From: Strongylocentrotus droebachiensis | Lineage: Eukaryota; Echinodermata; Echinoidea; Camarodonta; Strongylocentrotidae | Length of the DNA stretch: 64,000 nucleotides | Direction of reading: 5' to 3' | Assembly (NCBI GenBank): GCA_035222895.1 | Contig: JAVYIG010000902.1 | Coordinates: forward strand, 186,001-250,000 | In this document: piece after piece, positions 35,690 through 59,000 of the stretch | Numbering within the stretch: the first letter of the stretch is position 1 | Layout: every line of letters starts with the position of its first letter | Translations under genes and position numbers: made by a program | The notes under the pieces: generated by a model | What the model was told of the DNA's origin: nothing | What the model saw: only the letters and a program-made list of their open reading frames with translations | Database searches by the model: none

Positions 35690-37214
35690 GGCCGCGAATT
35701 TTTTTTCCGTACTCGAGAGGGCAAATACCCCATGTGCGCATGCGCGTGGACTTGTGATTTCTCTGCTACTTCCCATACGAAATGTACATGTATTCGCATC
35801 TACTGTGCACGATTCGCGTTCTACGAGTAAACGATGGCATAGTAGTCTTCAAACACAGACTCTGATTTGCCAGTTTGACAAAACAATTACGCATATATCG
35901 TGCGTAGCAATAGTACTAGTATTCAAGTCTGAGTAGTTGTATGATTCAGACATTTTAGTGCTTACAGAAATGCATCCCAAATTGAATAGCATGGTATAGT
36001 AGTCTGCAAGCACAGACGCTAATCGGACAGTTTGACAACATAGTGTCTTGAGTAGTGCTTTATATTCAAATATGTGTAGTTTTATGATTCAGACCCTACT
36101 GGTGCGTGTATTGGAAAGGCATCTCAACTTGCAGAGTGGCATAGTAGTCTGCAAGCACAGACGCTAATCTGACAGTTTGACAAAATAGTGTTATTCAAGT
36201 CTGAGTAGTTTTATGATTCAGACCCTACTGGTGCGTGTATTGGAAATGCACCTCAACTTATAGAGTGGCATAGTAGTATGCAAGCACAGACTCTCCTTTG
36301 ACAGTTTGACAGAATAATATAGGCCTATTGTGTATTGAGTAGTGCTTTTATTCAAGTTTTCGTAGTTTTCTGTGTTGTGCCACTGCTCTCTCACTCTCTC
36401 TCTCTCTCTCTTTCTCTCTCTCTAGCTCTCCCTCCAGTATGCTCGCACTCTCTGTATTACTTTTATTTATAATCATGGTCTGCTGAGAGCCAGAAGGATG
36501 TTAACTCTTAACACAACGAGAGAGAGAGAGAGAAAGAGTGTGAGAGAGCAGTGGCACAATACATAGGCCTACCATGGGGTCTGGAATCATTAAACTACAC
36601 AAACTTGCATAAAATCACTACTCATCAATACACAATATATTATTATGTCCTTGCAGACTACTATACTACACTCTACACATTGAGATGCATTTCTAACGCA
36701 CGCACCAGTAGGGTCTGAATCATACATCTACGCAGACTTGAATAAAGTACTTCTCAGCACACTACTAGTATGTTGTCAAACTGTCAGATTAGCGTCTGTG
36801 CTTGCAGACTACTATACCATTCTATACAAGTTGGCGACTTGAATAAAGTACTTCTCAGCACACTACTAGTATGTTGTCAAACTGTCAGATTAGCGTCTGT
36901 GCTTGCAGACTACTATACCATTCTATACAAGTTGCAATGTATTTCCATATGCACTACTGGGTCTGAATCATACAACTACACAGACTTGAATAAGCACATC
37001 GCGACACATACGCATATTGATTTGTCAAACTGGCAAATCAGAGTCTGTGTTTGAAGACTACTATGCCATCGTTTACTCGTAGAACGCGAATCGTGCACAG
37101 TACATGCGAATACATGTACATTTCGTATGGGAAGTAGCAGAGAAATCATAAGTCCACGCGCATGCGCACATGGGATTTTTGCTCTCTCGAGTACGGAAAA
37201 AAAATTCGCTGGCC
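35690..37214. mobile_element. Foldback palindrome (long inverted repeat element) of about 1.5 kb
   Basis: The left arm (from GGCCGCGAATTTTTTTTCCG at 35690) and right arm (ending at 37214) are inverted copies. Outer segments of over 200 bases are nearly identical, including GCGCATGCGCGTGGACTT and ATTCGCGTTCTACGAGTAAA. Each arm contains subrepeats beginning GGCATAGTAGTCTGCAAGCA. The loop, at about 36420-36515, is flanked by (CT)n on one side and (GA)n on the other, mirrored. The architecture resembles foldback-type elements such as the TU family described in sea urchins. No target duplication was recognised and there is no transposase. Confidence 0.8.
36735..36934 (+). repeat. Near-perfect 99-bp tandem duplication in the foldback right arm
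   Basis: A segment starting GACTTGAATAAAGTACTTCT and ending CCATTCTATACAAGTTG occurs twice back to back (about 36736 and 36836). It has no counterpart duplication of equal identity in the left arm. Confidence 0.85.
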
Positions 37215-38440
37215 GCTCGGCACATTTTCCTAGACGTTAAGATGGCCGCCAGCTTTTACATCTTAAAAATATTTAACAAATAATATATTTTTTTAGCAGT
37301 AGGTTTTTCTTTTTTCATTAAAAAAAAAAGAAGAGAAAAGCGGGCGGGGACGCTAAACACGATTTTTTTCTTCTTCTTCTCTTTCCCTTTCTTGCGTTTA
37401 AATTCTGGCCTCTTGCTCTTCACTCACAACTCTCGTTTTTATCCTACTTCAGTATCTTTAAAAAGTGCTTGAATTAATTAATTCTTCTCGATGCCTTTTA
37501 TTTGGAAATTTTGAAGAAGAAATACAGTATAATATAACCCTCATCAGTTTTGACGCAGAACACAAACTCAAAATACAATGCACACAGCCTCTACCCCCCT
37601 CCCATTCTCTCTCCTTCGATCTCTCTCTACTCGAGAAAGGCAAGCTGCCATGCTCCTCAAATGGATGATGCAAATATAGTTAAGGCATACGTGACCATTG
37701 CGACTGAGCTACAAGATCTAGCAAACAACATAAATCAATCAGACATGTATGGAAAGAGTCAGATACAGAGGACTTTATTTACAAACTTACAAGGTACATT
37801 TTATTGATGTGCTTTATCAATGATGACTTTACAAATGCTACACACAAAGTAGACATTTTATTCTGTATATAAAACAGATTTTATCCGACAAGAGCCACAA
37901 GAATATCAACTACTTCTAGCTTTCAACAGGCAAAAAAAATCAACAAAAGGAACATTCATTTCAATAATATAAGCTTTTGTGCCACACAAGGAATGAGCAT
38001 GAACAAATTTGTGTTTCATTACACCAGAAACGTACATTTTAATGAAATGAAATATACATTATGACTTCAATGCTTTTTCAAGATTTCAAATCAAATTAAT
38101 GTAGCCAGGATTTCCTGTTGAAGCATAACCCTCCCATGTCATATTTAATTTAGAATAATACTGTACACACACTGCTGCCAAATATATGAATGGAAAGGCA
38201 ATTGCTAGTTTGAGAGCACAGACCCATTTACGGTTGTAATTAATTGCAAAGGGTCTGAACTCTACAGCATGTAGACTAATCTTCATAGTGGTCTGAGCTG
38301 AAGGTGTATTTATCCCTTGGTACAAACTACAGACTCAATAAGACATGATCATTGTGAAACCTACTTTGACTCGACTAAAATAATTGGTACTGGTTAAATT
38401 AGTCTGCGTCTCGAGACTTAGCAATTACATTCATTCACTG
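37215..38440. other. Interval between foldback and MCM5 3' end
   Basis: No confirmed gene. A short plus-strand frame from an ATG near 37663 encodes about 45 residues (MDDANIVKAYVTIATELQDL ...) and ends at a possible GTACAT donor near 37794. It could be a first coding exon of an unknown gene, but no partner exon was found. A minus-strand frame at 38086-38325 has one hydrophobic segment and is unsupported. Confidence 0.35.
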
Positions 38441-38441
38441 G

Positions 38442-38447
38442 TTTATT
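38442..38447 (-). promoter_or_regulatory. Candidate polyadenylation signal of MCM5
   Basis: AATAAA on the minus strand about 710 bases past the MCM5 stop. Other AATAAA hexamers lie further on, so this is a guess by position. Confidence 0.3.
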
Positions 38448-38818
38448 TATTTTATTTCTTTACAAAAATTATCTATGTAAAGAAGACAATCTTATAGTCT
38501 CTTCATAAATATAAACACTATGCTACAGACATTTACATAACATTGAATAATGAATAGTATGGTCAGTGACACAATAGCAATATAACAAATCTATCTCCAT
38601 TAATAAACAACGGTCTCATGAATAACTTGTTGAGATAACAGATTTTGTTCAGTCAGTCAGTCAAGTCAATACCAGATAACACTTGTAAAACTTACATATA
38701 AGGTTCTTCATCACCCTTGTCATCATTTTTAATGATCGTTGGGCAAGGTCCAGTTTTTGTGTGTAGAAGTGGACTTCAAGAACTGTTTACACTGGTTATA
38801 TCAAAGGTAAACAATATA

Positions 38819-39066
38819 TTGAGGGTTCAGTGAAACAAAGACGTAACTCCATATTTTGCCAAAATGGGTATTTGATATCAAAATGTTTTAAAAATGTGGG
38901 CTTTCCAGGAAACACAAAGACTTAACTCCACCCAACACCCCATTGAAGTCAATGGCTAGTGAAACATAGACTTAACTACTTAAGGCCCAAGTGCTCAGTG
39001 ACACATAAACCTCTTTTTCTCAAAATGGCCAAAATGGATTTACTTCTTGTGTCACTGACCCCTCAA
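38819..39066. mobile_element. Short MITE next to the MCM5 stop codon
   Basis: This 248-bp element has imperfect inverted ends: TTGAGGGTTCAGTGAAACAA at the left and, in complement at the right, TTGAGGGGTCAGTGACACAA. TA dinucleotides flank both sides. It begins 93 bases past the MCM5 stop and is likely part of that 3' UTR. TA flanking suggests a Tc1/mariner-type origin, unproven. Confidence 0.65.
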
Positions 39067-39158
39067 TATGACCATTACTTTCAGATACAGGTTGACCCCA
39101 AGAACCAAGTGTTAGGTTTTTAGAGACATAGGGTTATTGGCTGTGGAGGTCGTTGTAT

Positions 39159-52596
<13,438 letters not shown>

Positions 52597-52687
52597 TTTG
52601 AAGCAATCAACTTGGCAATAATAAGTTGGAAATCAGTCGGTGATCAGAACGTAAAAGGTTTGTTATGAACTTCGCGGGGAATATACC

Positions 52688-52693
52688 ACGTGT
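52688..52693. promoter_or_regulatory. Palindromic E-box CACGTG upstream of MCM5
   Basis: Canonical CACGTG about 90 bases upstream of the MCM5 ATG, beside the E2F-type site. Binding by Myc/USF-type factors is family knowledge; use here is inferred. Confidence 0.4.
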
Positions 52694-52701
52694 ATCAAAG
52701 C

Positions 52702-52711
52702 TGGCGCGAAA
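52702..52711. promoter_or_regulatory. E2F-type site TGGCGCGAAA upstream of MCM5
   Basis: It matches the E2F consensus core (TTSSCGCGAAA type), about 105 bases upstream of the MCM5 start codon. Vertebrate and insect MCM genes are E2F-regulated at the G1/S transition, so this is a likely cell-cycle control element. Confidence 0.6.
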
Positions 52712-53279
52712 CTTTGGCCTCTGGGATGAGACACATCTCATTTCTTCACAGTAAAATTGTGTATCAGGTATACCCTGCTTGGACAGATAAATATAGTTTG
52801 TTCTGGCAAGCCTGATTGGATTGATACAATATTTGTAGGAGATGATGATTTTTATCTTTAAAGTTAGATAGTGTTTTAATTGCCAAAGTAGAAAAATAAA
52901 CAGATAAATGAATTTTATGTATAATCTAAAAGTAATAATACATTTACTAAGATAATTATCGATAGTAATCATGACCTATCTTATGTTTAAAAACGTCTTT
53001 CACTATAATCCCTCCATATAAAAACACTAATTTTACCTAGTAGTAAAATGAAACCTCCCAACACGAGCTATTTGTTTTCATTATTCTCAAATCTGTTGAT
53101 TACATCACGTTTCACGTTTATGTGCATGTACCATCAATATCAGGAGATATTGCATAATCTGAAGCCTGAAGGGTCTTCAGAAGTTCAGTCCAGTTACATC
53201 TCTGTGTCTGATCCGCTTGTGATTGACTTTTTTCTTTTTTCCCCGTGTACAATTTACCATTTGGAATCCTGCTCAGCTG

Positions 53280-53349
53280 AGGCACTGGCGCGGCGCTGAT
53301 CTAGACTACCTATTCAGAAGAAGAAGAGGCCAATAAGATCCGGATCCGG
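53280..53349 (+). promoter_or_regulatory. Possible non-coding first exon of COQ8A
   Basis: A CpG-containing stretch (GGCACTGGCGCGGCGCTGAT) runs up to a strong consensus donor, GTAAGT at 53350-53355. It could splice to the acceptors at about 55974 or 56000 ahead of the COQ8A start. The position fits a divergent promoter shared with MCM5. No transcript evidence is available. Confidence 0.3.
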
Positions 53350-54865
53350 GTAAGTGCAGTCAGCTCAGCTCAGACTCAGTCACTGCAACAACACTACGTC
53401 TACAGAACAATTATAATGCTAGCAAGTAGCATGTATAAATATGTTGATCCACTCTCTACTAGTAGTAGACCTAGATCTAGTACTTTTAGTAAACTGCATG
53501 AGTTAATGCCTATAGATCTAGACTAGATCTAATAAAAATAAAAATGTAACTGTAATACCGGTATAGAATAGAGTCTAGTAGGTCTATAAGGCTATAGATT
53601 CTAGATCTAGTCAGTATAGACTCTAGATCTACCGGTAGTCTAGGAACAGTAGTAGACCGAATTTTTCTGTCTCTTTCGTTCGTTAGCCTCTGATTTGGGT
53701 AGGTCGGCTCACTCTTTAGAGACAGAACAGCCCTATACGCTTTAGTGTTCACGCTTTGTGTAAAGAAACGTTACACCAAACTTGGCAAAACTACCGGCCA
53801 AATTCCATATTTTACAGGATGCATATCCGGTGCATCTTATTTTGAAAATTAGGTAAAGGTTTAACTACTTTGATTCCACTTACCAACTTGATTGAAATAA
53901 TCCGTTTAATGGTCCCTTTTTAGGAAATTATGGGTCAAAATCGACATCCATGATAAAAATCTTGCAGCGATAGTTTAAACTCTCGCTGTGCATGACGTCA
54001 TCTAAATCTCATCCCTTCTAGTCTACGCCGAAGGCAAAATGATTGTGAAGGAAAAACTGCGCGAGCTACGAGTTTGTAATGGCATGCACAGTTTTTCAAA
54101 ATTGATAAAAATTGCACACAATGAATAGAAAGAGGAATTGCAGAACTTTGCCAGGATTGACAATAGATTTGTGATTTAAATATTTAATGTACTTTCAACT
54201 TCTGTGAGTTGAGTTGATTGTATTTTGCTACCATTTACTCTTTTGGTGTCATCATTTGTCACTAATTATTTTAAAGTGAATTCTAGTGAGTTTCGTAGAT
54301 TGGTGTTTATAGGAGTTTTGAAAATCAATGGAGGGTGCCTTCATTTTTTAAATTACAGTAGATCCTGAGTCAGAGATAAGACATAAAGATTCCAGACAAA
54401 CTGGCTTGGTTAACTTCAATTAAACTTACTAACTCTCTCACTCGGACAGAAACTGTTTGTTTAATAGATCTAACTGTTTGACTAACATATTGAGCAGGAA
54501 AGTGTGGTATGTAACTGATGTAAGAAGGAGGACCATAATATACACAATTTGTTTTCAGCAGCTGTAAAGCTATTTAATTCAGCGTAAATTTGTGTGAATT
54601 TTTTCTATCTATCTTGCTGGATCTACGGTACATTATTCTGAATCTTAGTCATTCAGAAAGTTACGGCAAACAATAAATCTAGGTCTGTGTCAATAACACA
54701 CGTCGATGGTGATGCCATGCATATACAGGCTGCTACTTTGCCATGTACACATCTGCATGCACAAGAACGTTCATTTATTTAGACACAGGATCAAGAGCAA
54801 AAAAAGCATATCTCCACTTCTCCAGGCCTATTGAACTCAGTTGCATACCTGCATACCTACAATTC

Positions 54866-55022
54866 ATAATGACTGCTTTGAGAGAAATAGTTGTTTTATT
54901 ACGCTCAAGGGAAGGTTAGAATTGTGCTATTACCCGAGGCGTGCCGAGGGCAATAGCCCAATTGTAACCTTCCCGAGAGCGTAATAAAACAACTATTTCT
55001 CGAATATTAAAGCAGTCATTAA
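54866..55022. repeat. Snapback inverted repeat (MITE-like)
   Basis: Two arms of about 75 bases fold on each other: TAATGACTGCTTTGAGAGAA...TTTTATTACGCTC on the left and GAGCGTAATAAAACAACTAT...AAAGCAGTCATTA on the right. The loop is only about five bases (CGTGC). The extreme hairpin implies a recent insertion or duplication. Confidence 0.8.
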
Positions 55023-55080
55023 TACTTTTATATGCCAAAAAAAAAAATAGACTAAAAAATAAAAAATAAAAAATAAAAAA

Positions 55081-55170
55081 ACTTTTGTCGAAGATGAGAT
55101 TCGAACTCTTGCGTACAAAAGGTGATGTAACTAAAGTCAGCGCCTTAACCCGCTCGACTATCGCGCTCTG
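55081..55170 (-). repeat. tRNA-derived (leucine-like) SINE head or tRNA pseudogene
   Basis: On the minus strand it has an A box (TAGTCGAGCGGG) and a B box (GTTCGAATC) with leucine-tRNA-like spacing, including AAGGCGCTG after the D arm as in tRNA-Leu. The anticodon stem and acceptor stem do not pair, so it is not a functional tRNA gene. An A/T-rich tail (AAATAAAAAATAAAAAA on the plus strand) adjoins it, as in a SINE. Confidence 0.55.
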
Positions 55171-56012
55171 TTAAATACATAGTAGTTTTTTCTTATATAT
55201 ACATTAAAATGGATTGAAAACGGTTTCGAGTGGAGGATGCTTCGCGGCTGCTCCATATAAACAGGCCCTTCTTTTACTTTTGCAATGCATATTGGCACGA
55301 ATTTAGATCAAGATCTATCGGCAGATGTTGTTTTTTTGTTTTTGGAAGTTTATTTTCGTCTTCATGTCAACAATGCAAGATAAAATTGTCGGTAAGATCG
55401 ATCGAGATTCAATTGTATTGAAATTGCCGACCAATTTTTCGCACACGTACGCGGTATCCTCGATCGCTCAGACCATTTTTTAACATGTAAACCTATGGGG
55501 TAACCATGGAGACTGAACTATTTTCCCAATAACCATGGTTATTGGGAATTTTACAGAAATAGTTGAAGTTTATGAATGCAATTCGACCAATCAGATGGCT
55601 GGATTTCTTAAGTGAGGTATATAAAAGCTTTTAATTATACCTGCACATTTGCAGCATTAAACAATCATAATAATAATACATTTGTATGGCGCCAATTCCA
55701 CTTGACAATTAAATGCTCAAGGCGCAGCTTGTGAAGAAGATGAAATACAAGATAAATATATACAAAAGTGCAATAGGAAAGGTACAGACATGAAAGGTAA
55801 TGGTAACCAATTATAAGCTAAATTAAACAGATATTTCCTGTACCTACATGTACAGTTGCTATATCTAACCATTTGCACATTTCTGGGGTTGTTTGAGGAT
55901 TCTCCTATAGATACCAATATTACTTGCATGCTTGTGCCTACAAATGCTATTTCAATTGCTCTTATCACATTTCAGGGATTGCTTTGGAAATTTCCCTCAG
56001 TTGACAATCATC

Positions 56013-59000
56013 ATGTCTGGATCAAGACTTGGTGATGCCACCAAGGCTGCTAATGGATTTGGACTTCTGGTCAAGACCTTTGTTGATGGTCAATGCAAGG
56101 ATGTCAACCAGGTGTGGGCTAACTCCAGTCTTATGTCAGTCGTCCAGGGTGTCCAGACCAAAACAGAAGAGAGAGTCAGTGATGCATGGATGAATTTTTC
56201 CAACAAGGTAAGATATATGGTGTCATGAAATGATTTTTAAATTGCTTCCATTGAAATATAACTGATTAATGTTAAGTGACAGGTTTGGTAGATCCATATA
56301 CATGTACCAAACCTCATTGATATCTACCATAGATATGGTAGATTGTTTGAAGCAATGTAGGACATTGCAATGCAGTAAATCAGACTTATTGAACACTCTT
56401 TAATTGATGTTTTATTTTAGTATGAAATGTTTCATATACAAAATAATTTGCACTATGAGTAAGGAATTTGAAGGAAGCCAGGATGTTACAAATAAGTAAC
56501 ACAAGGTCTGTTGAAGGCCTCTTTGTTTCCATTAGTGAGACTGTCCTGTTGCCAATGTTTCTGAGAAATCCTTGTTGATTGAACCTTGGTGATTTTTCAT
56601 CTACTTTTGTAATTTGAACAAATTATTGCCTCGTCTACCATTTGACAGACTGAGAAGATTGAGGATGATTGGGACTCCATAGTGACCAGTGATCCTGAGG
56701 AATGGGGTGATACCTTTGCTGAGTCAGCCTCCCAGTTTGCTGCTGAAGACATGGCAGCAGCTCCCTCCCACAAAGACACCACCCAACACACTACAACGTC
56801 CAAGAATGGTCCACCGGGAACAGCGCCCTCTAGAGGCTACCATACTTTAGCAGGCACTGCTGCTGCTAGGTACAGGTATAGGGTACACAATGACACTTTC
56901 CGGAGGTACTTTGATACTGGAGCCGTTTCAGCAGATGATATCAGGAAGACGAAGAGTTCAGGGCCCAAGATACCGCCACGTAAACCGGCTGCCAGACCAA
57001 GAGTGAAACCAACAGTAAGTATTCTAGATTGACTTTGGCATCCACACTTTATAAATGAATTTCTTGACCCCTTGTAAGGTTTTGACTTTTCAATAATATG
57101 TCAGGATATCATTGTAATATTTTATGATATCTGGGCGATAATCTTGAAATCAGTGTTATCCTCATTAGCGAAATATATTAATGTTTGTTTTTTTCTGATG
57201 TTACAAAAATTGTAAATCTTTATCATCATAAAATGTAGCTCCTTATAATGTGTATACGGTACCTTCTCAATTTTCCTGATAGAGTAATTTGTCATCAACA
57301 TGATAAACAGCATTAGACTGCATGATTTTATGTAGCTATTTATGCTCTGTAATGAATGTAACAGTTAACCTTAATCCAAGTAATATCCATATTGAAAAGT
57401 TTGTGAATGTGAAAGTCTACATATGTTTGATTGATTGTCTTCATGTATAGCTGAGTGCCCAGGCCAAAGAGAAAGCAGTCCCGGCATCAAGGATGAGCAG
57501 AGTTCTAAATTTTGGAGGTGGGATATGTGTCCATGATGATCAGTGTAATAATCTTTGTAATATGTATATGATTACATGAATTCTTCAAAATTTTCAAATA
57601 AAAATAACGGTATTAACCTATTCTATTCGAAAGAAACCCTGAAGTATGGAGGTTTCAAGTAATATACAGTGTGTTAACAAGAAAAATTAACTTAAAGTGA
57701 CTAAATATTTCTTATTTGGAGAACAATTTTTTTTCATGTTTGTCTTATTGGTTGTCTTGCAATGCACTTTTGGTTTTATATTTGTTCAGTTCTATCGTAA
57801 TGTCTTCTGAGTATCCAAATTTACGACTTCTAATAAAAGATGGCACTATCAAAGTAAATCTTACTACAGTCCTTTAATCTACAACCATGTTTGTACTAAA
57901 TGATGAGTACTTATTAAAGCTATTGCTTATAACCTTGTTGAAAAGAAAGTTTGAAAGCCAATTGTGTTTATTTTTCTTCCAGGTCTAGCTGCAGGGATTG
58001 GAGTTGGAGCTCTAGCAGAGAAAGTACGAAGAGGTCTTGGGTTAGAAGAATGTAAGTTCCTTTTTTCCACTTTTCGTCTATCAGGATGTTAATGCTGTAA
58101 AAGGAAAAAAGGGAAAGACAATATCTTTGATGCTGTTTAAAACAAATGAGAATGAAGAAAAATAGTATAAGGTTTCAATTTTTTATTTTTTGTATTTTTA
58201 GGATATGATAAGTACCATGGTAGCGTAAGTTATTGTGAATTCTGTGTTTATTATTCGCAAGATCTGTTGGTCTTGTGGAAATGGATATGAGACAAACAGG
58301 GGTTGCAGTGTTTCATTTGAGAATATCCTATCATCCTTGTAATTTATAGCACATGAAGTCCTAATTATGATTCTTTGAGGAAGAAAACTTTTGGAATTGG
58401 AATTGTGAATTCCTGTTAGTAATCTTTGAATGTTGATGTAGTTATTGATATATATTTTAATTCATAAATCTTTTGTCTATTTCGGATGTTGCAGCTGGTG
58501 GTAAACTAGACTCCAGTATACTCATGACAGAAGCCAATGCTGAGAGAATAGTAGATACACTCTGCAGGGTGAGGGGTGCTGCTCTTAAACTGGGTCAGAT
58601 GCTTAGTATTCAAGGTATGTGAAATTATAACCACCATGGAGTTTTTACTGGTTCTGGAAATACTCCCTCCGTTTCTTTTCTTTTGTAATGCCACTGTTAC
58701 GAAGTAGCCGGAGGCATTATGTTTTTGGATTGTCTGTCCATCCATTCGTACTTCCCGTTCTCTTGAATTTTAAAAAATTGCTTCTGTTTTGGTTTGTAAA
58801 ATTGCTCTATGGCAGAGGCATCATTTTCGACTGCGCGTAGTCGAAGGTCCATCTAGTTCCTTGATGTATTTATTTATTTTTTGCTGTGAATTGATAGGAC
58901 TAAGGTGAAATTTTGATTAGTATTACTGTTATTTGAAATCCGTATGCCTTTGCCTTTTGGTAATTTGCGAATGGTATACTAGAGATATAAAATGTGGCAA

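Larger units (their letters stand above)
53350..56012. other. Interval between MCM5 and the COQ8A start codon
   Basis: No supported coding exon. It holds AGATCTAG-type motifs (53460-53640), the snapback at 54866-55022 and the tRNA-like SINE head at 55081-55170. Further on, unique AT-rich sequence leads to the acceptors before 56013. Confidence 0.5.

Noticed and set aside
38086..38325. Small membrane protein on the minus strand
   Set aside because: One hydrophobic stretch but no start context, splice partner or recognised family; probably within MCM5 downstream sequence.
55081..55170. Functional tRNA-Leu gene
   Set aside because: A and B boxes are present but the acceptor and anticodon stems do not pair; better explained as a SINE head or pseudogene.
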